Assembly (NCBI GenBank): GCA_031277885.1
Contig: JAITLM010000141.1
Span: 1-37,491 of the forward strand
Origin: Microbacterium sp.
GTDB taxonomy: Bacteria; Actinomycetota; Actinomycetes; Actinomycetales; Microbacteriaceae
DNA: 37,491 bases
Reading direction: 5' to 3'
Below, one piece after another: positions 1-6,284 of the stretch (positions are counted from its first letter, which is position 1; every line of letters begins with the position of its first letter). The translations under genes were made by a program, and so were the position numbers. The notes under the pieces are model-generated. The model saw nothing but the letters and a program-made list of their open reading frames with translations, was not told the origin of the DNA and did no database searches.

Positions 1-533
1 GTGACCGCGCCGATCGACGTCAGCAGCAGGAAGCGTCGCCGGTCCGTCGTCGGATCGGGGGCATCGCCGGACTCGGCGGTGCGCCACCGGCGCAGCGCTC
101 CGATCGACGCCCTCAGGAACACGGAGCCGGCGATCGCGCCGACGAGCGGGGGGAGGGCGGACAGGGGCGTCGCTCCCGTGCGCGTCGTGGTCGCCACCAG
201 ACCCGCGGCGCCGGCGAGGGCGAACACGGCGACCCCGGCCCAGCGCCGGCGGCGCTCGAGGAGTCCGGCGCCCACCGCGGCCAGGGCGACCCCGATGCCG
301 AGCGTCACCAGGAGGAAGAGCTTGTCGTTCGCACCGAACACCTCGATCGCCAGCTCCTTGGCCCACTGCGGCACGATGTCGATGACGAACGAGCCGGCGG
401 CCAGCAGCGGGCTCGCGTCCCGTGCGGCGAGGAAGGCCGCGATCTCGGCGGCAGCGACGAACACCGCACCGCTCGCGGCGCCTGCGATTCCTGCCCCGCT
501 CCGTCCGCCGGGAATCGCTGTCTTCTCGTCCAT
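1..533 (-). CDS. Molybdopterin-dependent oxidoreductase, N-terminal membrane part (partial)
   Basis: The reading frame starts at an ATG on the minus strand (complement of 531-533) and runs off the window edge after 177 codons. The visible part has an Ala-rich first membrane segment, then the stretch GSFVIDIVPQWAKELAIEVF, further hydrophobic segments, and near residue 167 a basic RRRFLLLTSIGA sequence. This layout (several N-terminal membrane helices, then a Tat-like RRxFL before the catalytic domain) is typical of actinobacterial sulfite-oxidase-like molybdopterin oxidoreductases; the Mo-binding domain itself lies outside the window, so the family is recognised from the N-terminus only. It is divergent from the fasciclin lipoprotein gene with about 130 bp between them. 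A SigK-like promoter lies just upstream of the start and would give an almost leaderless mRNA. Role inferred: periplasm-facing redox enzyme co-regulated with the SigK genes. Confidence 0.7.
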   Translation of the reverse strand, partial: MDEKTAIPGGRSGAGIAGAASGAVFVAAAEIAAFLAARDASPLLAAGSFVIDIVPQWAKELAIEVFGANDKLFLLVTLGIGVALAAVGAGLLERRRRWAGVAVFALAGAAGLVATTTRTGATPLSALPPLVGAIAGSVFLRASIGALRRWRTAESGDAPDPTTDRRRFLLLTSIGAV

Positions 534-540
534 GCACCTG

Positions 541-567
541 GTTCGTCGCCGGCGGCGGATCGGATGG
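541..567 (-). promoter_or_regulatory. Possible SigK-type promoter of the oxidoreductase gene
   Basis: On the minus strand CCATCC (567-562), a 15-base spacer and ACGAAC (546-541) are followed by seven bases and the ATG. The M. tuberculosis SigK consensus, as I recall it, is CCATCC, 16-17 bases, CCGAAT. The -35 matches fully; the -10 keeps the CGAA core; the spacer is short. Suggestive only. Confidence 0.28.
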
Positions 568-572
568 TGATC

Positions 573-598
573 CGATCCGGATCCAATCCGGCGCGAAT
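573..598 (+). promoter_or_regulatory. Possible SigK-type promoter of the fasciclin gene
   Basis: CGATCC (573-578), 14 bases, GCGAAT (593-598): each box differs from the SigK consensus (CCATCC / CCGAAT) by one base, but the spacer is shorter than reported. It would leave a leader of about 60 bases before the ATG at 664. Weak alone; more credible because the opposite strand carries a similar pair. Confidence 0.25.
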
Positions 599-663
599 GC
601 GGCTCCGAAGGCATGGTGTCGGCCGATGAACGGTCGCGATGCACCAGTCAAAAGGAGAAGACC

Positions 664-1338
664 ATGCGATTCACCACTCGCCTGCACACCAGGGCCTCGC
701 TCGTCGCCGCCGGCCTGCTGGCCGCCACAGCGCTGGCCCTCACAGCGTGCTCCTCGACCTCCGGTTCGACGTCGGAGTCGTCCGCGCCGGCCGCCAGCGC
801 GCCGGCCGCATCCCCGTCTCAGACGATGGATCCGGCGTCCGATCTGGTCGGCCCCGGATGCGCGGCCTACGCGCAGCAGGTGCCGTCCGGCGCGGGATCC
901 GTCGCGGGAATGGCCCAGGACCCGGTCGCGACGGCGGCGAGCAACAACCCGCTGCTGACCACGCTGGTCGCGGCGGTCTCGGGCAAGCTCAACGCCAAGG
1001 TGAACCTGGTCGACACCCTCAACGGGAGCCAGTTCACGGTGTTCGCCCCCGTCGACGACGCCTTCAAGAAGATCGACCCGGCGACGATCGACACGCTCAA
1101 GACCGACGCGGGAGCCGACACCCTCAGCAAGATCCTGACCTATCACGTCGTGGCCGGTCAGATCTCGCCGAAGGACATCGTCGGCACGCACAAGACCGTC
1201 GAGGGCGGCGAGGTGACCGTGAGCGGCTCGGGCGACAGCCTCAAGGTCAACGACGCGAACGTGATCTGCGGTGGCGTCCACACCGCCAACGCGACCGTCT
1301 ACCTCATCGACTCCGTCCTGATGCCGCCGGCCAACTGA
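664..1338 (+). CDS. MPT70/MPT83-like fasciclin-domain lipoprotein
   Basis: The 224-residue protein begins with a basic n-region, a hydrophobic core and the lipobox LTAC (Cys29), so it should be lipid-anchored outside the membrane. A Ser/Ala/Pro-rich linker (about 30-55) precedes the segment [17 protein letters not shown] and a FAS1 domain (about 85-224) with the hallmark blocks [21 protein letters not shown] and [10 protein letters not shown]. From memory these segments closely resemble mycobacterial MPT83/MPT70, whose genes are controlled by SigK. The start is the ATG at 664, behind AAAAGGAGA; an in-frame upstream start at 613 would bury the signal peptide. The sigK-rskA pair lies immediately downstream, separated by a strong hairpin. 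Function in adhesion or envelope binding is inferred from the family. Confidence 0.9.
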   Translation: MRFTTRLHTRASLVAAGLLAATALALTACSSTSGSTSESSAPAASAPAASPSQTMDPASDLVGPGCAAYAQQVPSGAGSVAGMAQDPVATAASNNPLLTTLVAAVSGKLNAKVNLVDTLNGSQFTVFAPVDDAFKKIDPATIDTLKTDAGADTLSKILTYHVVAGQISPKDIVGTHKTVEGGEVTVSGSGDSLKVNDANVICGGVHTANATVYLIDSVLMPPAN

Positions 1339-1354
1339 GGCTTCGATCCCCACA

Positions 1355-1407
1355 GCCGACCGGACCGCATGAGCGCAGGAGCTGTCTGCTCATGCGGTCC
1401 GGTCGGC
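1355..1407. terminator. 20-bp perfect hairpin between fasciclin and sigK genes
   Basis: Arms 1355-1374 and 1388-1407 are perfect reverse complements with a 13-base loop. It lies 17 bases after the fasciclin stop and 55 bases before sigK. No T-run follows, so it is either a GC-type terminator or an mRNA 3'-end stabiliser. Confidence 0.75.
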
Positions 1408-1462
1408 GGCCGCGACGGCGCTCGCCACGGACGCATTGCCGGATTCGGGCGGGAGGTGAGGC

Positions 1463-2062
1463 ATGCTGGACACGATGGTGATCGACGACAGAGAGCACAG
1501 GGAGCAGGACGGCGGCGACGACCCCGCGTCCGCCCTGCTGCTGCGCGTCGCGGGCGGGGATCAGGCGGCGTTCGCCGACCTCTACGACCTGCTGTCGGCG
1601 CGGGTGTTCGGCCTCATCCTCCGCGTGCTGGTGAACCGGTCGCAGAGCGAGGAGGTGCTGCAGGAGGTGTTCCTGGAGATCTGGCAGACCGCTGCGCACT
1701 TCACGGCCGACCGCGGACGGGGCAGGACCTGGATCCTGACGATCGCCCATCGCCGCGCGATCGACCGCGTGCGGTCCTCGCAGGCCAGCACCGACCGCGA
1801 CGTCCGCGCCGGTGCGCGCGATCTCGATGTCGCACACGACAGCGTGGCCGAGCAGGCCGAGCTGTCGATCGATGCGGAGCGGGTCGTCGACGCCCTCTCG
1901 GCGCTTCCGGAAGCCCAGCGCGAGGCGCTCGTGCTGGCCTATTACGGCGGCTACTCGCAGAGCGAGATCGCCACGATCACGGGTTCGCCGCTGGGAACGG
2001 TGAAGACCCGGATGAGGGATGGACTCACGCGCCTGCGGACGCACTGGGGGGTGAGCGCATGA
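1463..2062 (+). CDS. sigK: ECF RNA polymerase sigma factor SigK
   Basis: A 199-residue ECF sigma factor. Region 2 spans about residues 38-105 (FADLYDLLSARVFGLILRVL, then the EEVLQEVFLEIWQ and RGRTWILTIAHRRAIDR blocks), and region 4 about 140-193 (LSALPEAQREALVLAYYGG, then the helix-turn-helix SQSEIATITGSPLGTVKTRM). The ATG at 1463 follows GGGAGGTGAGG; Met5 is a possible alternative. The stop overlaps the ATG of the anti-sigma gene by four bases, so the two are translationally coupled. Assignment as SigK rests on the coupled RskA-type anti-sigma factor and the adjacent MPT83-like gene, the arrangement known in mycobacteria where SigK drives mpt70/mpt83. It would be held at the membrane by RskA until released by regulated proteolysis. 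Confidence 0.88.
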   Translation: MLDTMVIDDREHREQDGGDDPASALLLRVAGGDQAAFADLYDLLSARVFGLILRVLVNRSQSEEVLQEVFLEIWQTAAHFTADRGRGRTWILTIAHRRAIDRVRSSQASTDRDVRAGARDLDVAHDSVAEQAELSIDAERVVDALSALPEAQREALVLAYYGGYSQSEIATITGSPLGTVKTRMRDGLTRLRTHWGVSA

Positions 2063-2856
2063 ACGAGTCGGAGTTCGCCGAGCTGGCGGCCGGCCACAGC
2101 CTCGGGGCGCTGTCGGCGAGGGACGAGGAGAGGTTCCGGGCCGCTCTCGCGGAGCGTCCGGAGTGGACGACGATCGCCGACGACGACGCGGACACCGCCT
2201 CGCTGCTCGCCGAGGGCGTCCCCGCTGTTCCACCGCCGCCGGGGATCCGAGACGCGCTGCTCGCCCGCATCGCGGTGACGACGCAGGAGCCGGAGGACGC
2301 CGCGGAACCCGTGGTCCCGGCCGGACCGGAGAAGGCGCCGCCGGCGCCGGCCGCTGCGGGCGCCGGTTCCGGCGCCCGCGATGACGCGCGGTCGCCCCGA
2401 CGGCCGCGGCGACTTCTCTTCGGACTCGCCGCCGGTCTGGTGCTGCTCATCGGGCTCGGCGTGGGCGCCGCCGTCGTCATCCCGCAGCTGCTCCGCCCTG
2501 CCGCCGTGGTCGCGCTCGACCGGATCGAGAACGCGCCCGACGCCGCGGAGAAGACCGTGCAGCTGCCCGAAGGGGGCACGGCGACGGCGCACTGGTCGGC
2601 GTCGATGGGCGCCGCGGTGCTGGTCGCGGACGGGCTGGGCCGGCTGGACGCGGCGAAGACCTATGAGCTGTGGTTCGTCCGAGGCAGCACCCCGGTCTCG
2701 GCCGGAGTGTTCGAGGCGGCGCAGGGAGTGACCACGGCGCAGCTGAAGGGCGCGATGCACGCGGGCGACGCGATCGCCGTGACGATCGAGCCGGCCGGCG
2801 GCTCCCCGACGGGGAAGCCCACGAGCGAGCCGATCCTGGTCATCCCGACCTCTTGA
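2059..2856 (+). CDS. rskA: Anti-sigma-K factor RskA
   Basis: A 265-residue single-pass membrane protein. The cytoplasmic N-terminus (1-75) contains an anti-sigma-like block (FAELAAGHSLGALSARDEERF and a WTTIADDDADTASLLAEG stretch); I see no HxxxCxxC zinc motif, as is usual for RskA. A low-complexity Ala/Pro/Gly linker (about 78-118) leads to a transmembrane helix (about 119-143) and an extracytoplasmic RskA C-terminal domain that ends in ETYELW-like and AVTIEPAGGSPTGKPT segments characteristic of the family. Its ATG overlaps the sigK stop codon. It is expected to sequester SigK and to be cleaved by site-1 and site-2 proteases on a redox or envelope signal. Confidence 0.88.
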   Translation: MNESEFAELAAGHSLGALSARDEERFRAALAERPEWTTIADDDADTASLLAEGVPAVPPPPGIRDALLARIAVTTQEPEDAAEPVVPAGPEKAPPAPAAAGAGSGARDDARSPRRPRRLLFGLAAGLVLLIGLGVGAAVVIPQLLRPAAVVALDRIENAPDAAEKTVQLPEGGTATAHWSASMGAAVLVADGLGRLDAAKTYELWFVRGSTPVSAGVFEAAQGVTTAQLKGAMHAGDAIAVTIEPAGGSPTGKPTSEPILVIPTS

Positions 2857-3002
2857 TCCGGACGGCACGGACATGTGCCGAACGCGCAATATCCGTCTCG
2901 TGTTCAGAAACATGACAGGCGCGGCTCCGTAGCGTGGAAGGACGGGGCGGACGCCCCGAGCCGCGCTCGCCGCGGTGTCCTGCCACGAAGGAGCTGTCCG
3001 GA

Positions 3003-3434
3003 ATGACGAACACCACGAAGCCCGCCGCCTCTCTCGGACTCCTCGTCCTGCGCCTCGTCGTGGGCGGCGTCTTCGCCGCGCACGGCGCGCAGAAGGTCTT
3101 CGAGTACACCCTGCCCGGCACCGTCCAGGCCTTCGCGGGCATGGGCGCCCCGCTGCCCGAGATCGCGGGACCCGTGATCGCCTTCCTCGAGCTCATCGGA
3201 GGGATCCTGCTCATCGCCGGCCTGTTCACGCGTCCCGTCGGCGTGCTGCTGGCCGCGGACATGGTCGGTGCCATCGTGCTCGTGCACCTCGGCAACGGCA
3301 TCTGGGTCGGCGACGGCGGCTGGGAGTTCGCGGCCGTCCTCGGCGCCGGCGCCCTCGCGCTCGCCTTCACCGGCGCAGGCCGGTTCGGGCTGGACCGCGC
3401 CGTGCTGCGCGGGCCCGTGCGCGCCCTCGCCTGA
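3003..3434 (+). CDS. DoxX family membrane protein
   Basis: A 143-residue protein with four predicted membrane segments (about 11-30, 52-73, 80-97 and 108-125) and the DoxX signature HGAQKVFEYTLPGT, followed by GPVIAFLELIGGILLIAGLF. The start at 3003 is preceded by AAGGAG about ten bases upstream; an upstream in-frame start would add a charged, non-membrane extension. DoxX proteins are small membrane components linked to quinone or thiol redox defence in several bacteria, but the precise role here is unknown. The gene stands alone: RskA ends 146 bases upstream, and the next gene is convergent beyond a structured repeat. Just after the stop is a perfect 12-bp tandem duplication (3439-3462). Confidence 0.85.
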   Translation: MTNTTKPAASLGLLVLRLVVGGVFAAHGAQKVFEYTLPGTVQAFAGMGAPLPEIAGPVIAFLELIGGILLIAGLFTRPVGVLLAADMVGAIVLVHLGNGIWVGDGGWEFAAVLGAGALALAFTGAGRFGLDRAVLRGPVRALA

Positions 3435-3466
3435 GCCCGGCTCGGCCTCGGGCTCGGCCTCGGGGG

Positions 3467-3548
3467 ACGGATGCACGATCGCGGCACGGATGCAGGACGG
3501 ATCCGGCGATCCGGTCGTGCGTCCGTGCCCGCGTCGTGCACGTGTGCC
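3467..3548. repeat. Structured intergenic repeat, copy A
   Basis: It lies between the convergent DoxX and GH172 genes. Two copies of ACGGATGCA(C/G)GA start 19 bases apart (3467 and 3486), then a CGGATCCGGCG turn, then a returning arm GTCGTGCGTCCGTGCC. The inner arms pair along about 20 bases with one bulge, and outer arms (GCACGATCGC with GCGTCGTGC) add a second stem. It shares layout and sequence with copies at 12142 and 13499. Position suggests a bidirectional terminator; a REP/MITE-like origin is possible. Confidence 0.75.
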
Positions 3549-3560
3549 GGTGCGACCGCG

Positions 3561-4688
3561 TCAGTCGCGCGGCGCGCGCGGCGGGGTGGATCCCAGGTCC
3601 GGCACCGGGGCCGTCCCTAGGTGCACCTCCATGTCGTCGGCGCTGGGCGCCTTCGGGCGGCGGGCCGTCGGCCGGTCCAGGTAGAACATCGCGGTGGAGG
3701 CGATGTCGTCGCGCAGGGGCAGATAGCGCCATCCGCTGCGCCATCCGAGCGCCTGGATGTCGACCTTGGGGATCCCGGTGGAGAAGTGGATCGGATCCGC
3801 CAGGTGCCAGCGGTACATGCCGAAGCGCTGCTGCGAGACGTAGAGCCCGTCGGGGCGGATCACCTGGGGCATGCCCAGGTACGGCGTCGAGAACGCGGTG
3901 TAGCCCTGGCCCGGGATGTCGAAGTTCCACGCGCCGCCGAAGTAGTCCTCGGTGCCCGTGCCGCAGATCGTCGGGTAGTCGGTGTCGTCGTCGAGGTAGA
4001 ACTTGATCTCGCCCTCGCCCCACCAGCCGTTGGAGTTCACGCCCCACGCGATGTAGGTCCCGACGTACTGCCCCTGCCCCTCGATCCCCTCCAGGATCGT
4101 GTGCGGGACGAGCTCTTCGAGCGGGTCGGAACGGCGCCACTGCGCGTGGAAGTACCCGTCGCCCGAGTAGTCGCCGCCGATCTCGTAGGTCACCTGGTAG
4201 TAGACGCGCACGTCGACCGGCGAGGTGTTCTCGATCGTCAGGCGGGCGCCGTCGCGGAACGGCATGGGCCAGTAGGAGTTGAAACCGCCGTGCGGGTTCG
4301 CGGCGATCACCTGCGAGTCCACCTGTGCGAAGACGCCCCAGCCGTTGCAGAAGAAGTCGCCGTAGGGCACCTCGACGGCGGGCTCGGTCGCGCCGTCCCA
4401 GTATGCGCGCAGGATGAGCGTGCGCCAGTTGTCGGTGTGCGTCGTGATCCAGATGTGGGTGATCCTGCCTGCGCCCTCGATCGCGGCGAGATCGAACGTC
4501 TCGCCGGCCTTGACGTCGACGCTCGGCGAGATCTTCCAGCCCGGTCCGAGGTCGCGCGCGCAGTCCGCACCGGTTCCCTCCGTCGCGCGTCCGCCGCCGC
4601 CGACGGCGCCGTCGAAGTTCTCCGGCGAGATGGACCGGGTCTGCACGGTCCGCAGGGCGGACACGGAGGACAGGTCGGGAAGGGTCAT
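3561..4688 (-). CDS. GH172 (DUF2961) family glycosidase, likely exo-alpha-D-arabinofuranosidase
   Basis: A 375-residue protein of the DUF2961 family, now GH172. Diagnostic blocks are ITHIWITTHTDNWR (77-89), WDGATEPAVEVPYGDFFCNG, GGFNSYWPMPF, NSNGWWGEGEIKFYLDDD with Glu225/Glu227, and GTGTEDYFGGAWNF with Glu247; the two glutamate clusters, about 20 residues apart, fit the catalytic pair of the family. There is no signal peptide, so it should act in the cytosol. Known GH172 activities include difructose dianhydride I synthase/hydrolase and exo-alpha-D-arabinofuranosidase, the latter from mycobacteria and Microbacterium. The neighbouring GH116, isomerase and kinase favour D-arabinan as substrate (inference). 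The ATG at 4688 is used here; an in-frame GTG at 4700 lies only two bases after a GAGG and is the alternative start. Divergent from lacI and sharing its operator. Confidence 0.88.
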   Translation of the reverse strand: MTLPDLSSVSALRTVQTRSISPENFDGAVGGGGRATEGTGADCARDLGPGWKISPSVDVKAGETFDLAAIEGAGRITHIWITTHTDNWRTLILRAYWDGATEPAVEVPYGDFFCNGWGVFAQVDSQVIAANPHGGFNSYWPMPFRDGARLTIENTSPVDVRVYYQVTYEIGGDYSGDGYFHAQWRRSDPLEELVPHTILEGIEGQGQYVGTYIAWGVNSNGWWGEGEIKFYLDDDTDYPTICGTGTEDYFGGAWNFDIPGQGYTAFSTPYLGMPQVIRPDGLYVSQQRFGMYRWHLADPIHFSTGIPKVDIQALGWRSGWRYLPLRDDIASTAMFYLDRPTARRPKAPSADDMEVHLGTAPVPDLGSTPPRAPRD

Positions 4689-4754
4689 GGCGGGGTGCAC
4701 ATCCTCGTGTCGGGTGGGTGGATCGGCGCGCGGGTCGTGGCAGCGCGTGCGGCC

Positions 4755-4783
4755 ACCCTACCGATTCCCGCCGACTGTTGCAA
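4755..4783 (-). promoter_or_regulatory. Promoter of the GH172 gene overlapping the LacI operator
   Basis: On the minus strand TTGCAA (4783-4778), exactly 17 bases, then TAGGGT (4760-4755). The -35 box falls inside the palindromic operator, so a bound LacI-type repressor would block it. Leader of about 60 bases to the ATG. Confidence 0.5.
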
Positions 4784-4804
4784 TCGATTTCATCGCGGTA
4801 GTGT
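4778..4804 (+). promoter_or_regulatory. Promoter of the lacI-type gene
   Basis: A TAGTGT -10 box (4799-4804) follows the operator. A TTGCAA lies 15 bases upstream (TGTTGC at 17). The same TAGTGTG follows the second operator at 6238, which supports it as the -10. It implies autoregulation. Confidence 0.4.
4779..4792. promoter_or_regulatory. LacI-family operator 1
   Basis: TGCAATC|GATTTCA is a 14-bp palindrome with one mismatched pair, centred on CG as LacI-family sites are. It sits in the divergent GH172/lacI region and is nearly identical to the site at 6222-6235. Confidence 0.72.
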
Positions 4805-4831
4805 GTCCTGACGGACAACGGAGGGGGTGAG

Positions 4832-5812
4832 ATGGCGACCATCTATGACGTGGCACGGCTCGCGGGGGTGTCCCCGGCGACGGTGTCGCGCGTGTTCAAC
4901 GGCGTCGGCGTCTCCGAGGAGAAGGTCGCGGCCGTGCGTCAGGCGGCCGCGCAGTTGAAGTTCTTCCCCAACCGCACCGCCCGCACCCTGCGCCGGCAGA
5001 GCTCCGAGGTGATCGCGCTGGTGATCCCCGACATCGAGAACCCCTACTTCACCGAGATGGCGCGCGGCGTCGAAGACGTCGCCTCGGAGGCGGGCTTCTC
5101 CGTGGTGCTGTGCAATTCCGATGCGCAGGTCGAGAAGGAGCAGACCTACCTGCGGATCGCGATCGCCGAGCACATGTCCGGCGTGATCCTCGCCGCGGCC
5201 TCCGACCGCACCAGCCTCGACGAGATCATGGCCGCGGGACGACCCGTGGTCGCCGTCGACCGCGGCACGGGCTACGACATCGACGGCGTCGTGATGGCGA
5301 ACCGCGATGCGGGGCGCAGCGCGACCGAACAGCTGATCGAGGCCGGCTACACCCGCATCGCGCACATCGCCGGGCCCGAGCACATCGAGACCGCGGTCGA
5401 ACGCGTGGACGGGTGGCGGACGGCCATCGCGGCGCACGGTCTTCCCGCGGATCCCGACCTCCTGCGGTTCTCGTCGTTCCGGGTGGACGGCGGCCGCGGG
5501 GCCATGGAGGAGCTGCTGGCCCTGCCCCAGCCTCCGGACGCCGTGGTCGCGGGCAACAACCTCATCGGCGTGGGGGCGATCCAGGTGCTCACCGAGCGCG
5601 GGCTGACCCCTCCGGCCATGGGCGTCGCCGTCGTGGGTTCGCTGCCCTTCACGACGCTGTCGCCGAGTGCGGTCACCGTGGTGCGGCTTCCCGCGCGGCA
5701 CATGGGCGTGACCGCGGCGCGCATGCTGCTGGACCGGATCGGCGGCGACGACCAGCCCGCGCGCACGATCGTGCTGCGCAACGAGATCCAGGCCGCGACC
5801 GTCTCGCGCTGA
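4832..5812 (+). CDS. LacI family transcriptional regulator of the arabinan locus
   Basis: A 326-residue LacI/GalR-type regulator. The N-terminal helix-turn-helix with hinge helix is clear (MATIYDVARLAGVSPATVSR, residues 1-20, then NRTARTLRRQ at about 47-56), followed by the periplasmic-binding-protein-like sensor domain (IALVIPDIENPYF, SGVILAAASDRTS, GPEHIETAVERVDGW, VVAGNNLIGVGAIQVL). The ATG at 4832 follows GGAGGGGGTGAG. It is divergent from the GH172 gene and upstream of the kinase operon. Palindromes centred on ATCGAT at 4779-4792 and 6222-6235 overlap the three promoters and are the likely binding sites, so it should repress the whole locus, including itself, until a sugar ligand binds. 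The ligand is not visible from sequence; D-arabinose or an oligosaccharide is inferred. Confidence 0.92.
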   Translation: MATIYDVARLAGVSPATVSRVFNGVGVSEEKVAAVRQAAAQLKFFPNRTARTLRRQSSEVIALVIPDIENPYFTEMARGVEDVASEAGFSVVLCNSDAQVEKEQTYLRIAIAEHMSGVILAAASDRTSLDEIMAAGRPVVAVDRGTGYDIDGVVMANRDAGRSATEQLIEAGYTRIAHIAGPEHIETAVERVDGWRTAIAAHGLPADPDLLRFSSFRVDGGRGAMEELLALPQPPDAVVAGNNLIGVGAIQVLTERGLTPPAMGVAVVGSLPFTTLSPSAVTVVRLPARHMGVTAARMLLDRIGGDDQPARTIVLRNEIQAATVSR

Positions 5813-5820
5813 GTCCGGAG

Positions 5821-6090
5821 TCAGGAGCGCCAGAAGCGCTCGGCGAGCGCCGCCACATCCTTGTCGAGCGCAGAGACCTTGACGTCCATGGCGTCGAACC
5901 GGGCGTTCATCTCGGTGCGAAGCCCCGTGATCCTGCCGTCCATGGCCTCGAACTTGCCGTCGAATCTGCCCTCGAGGCGCCCGATCTCCGACCGCACCAC
6001 ACGTGTGAGCAGTGTCGTCATGAGCGTCATTCCGCCGAGCATGATCGCCGCGAAGACCCCGATGAGGGTCCACACCTGCGGGTCGGTCAT
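5821..6090 (-). CDS. Small membrane-anchored coiled-coil protein
   Basis: An 89-residue protein with one N-terminal membrane helix (about residues 6-30, VWTLIGVFAAIMLGGMTLMTT), followed by a heptad-like helical region in which MDGRI, MNARFDAMDVKVSALDKDVAAL repeats suggest a coiled coil. I chose the ATG at 6090, seven bases after GGAGG, over the ATG two codons upstream, which would touch the Shine-Dalgarno sequence. It resembles the many short anchored coiled-coil proteins of unknown function in actinobacteria. It is convergent with lacI (8-base gap) and divergent from the kinase operon, so it sits inside the sugar locus on the opposite strand; I see no operator at its own start and no reason to link it to sugar use. 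Confidence 0.7.
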   Translation of the reverse strand: MTDPQVWTLIGVFAAIMLGGMTLMTTLLTRVVRSEIGRLEGRFDGKFEAMDGRITGLRTEMNARFDAMDVKVSALDKDVAALAERFWRS

Positions 6091-6214
6091 GTCCATGCCT
6101 CCATTCTCTGCGGTTCCGCCGAGCCTGTCACCCCTGTGGGCGTGTGGATCGGTTTCACGGAATCGGTGGAAAGTCGCTGCCGATCTCCGGTTGTGGGGAG
6201 TGATTGCGGGCCGA

Positions 6215-6243
6215 TTGCGCTTGAAATCGATTTCGCGTAGTGT
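6215..6243 (+). promoter_or_regulatory. Kinase-operon promoter with LacI operator 2 in its spacer
   Basis: TTGCGC (6215-6220), exactly 17 bases, TAGTGT (6238-6243). The spacer holds the perfect 12-bp palindrome GAAATC|GATTTC (6223-6234), matching operator 1 and placed for direct repression of the kinase-GH116-isomerase operon. Confidence 0.7.
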
Positions 6244-6284
6244 GATCGCCGTCCGGTCAGGACGAGCGATCGAGGAGGATGCGC

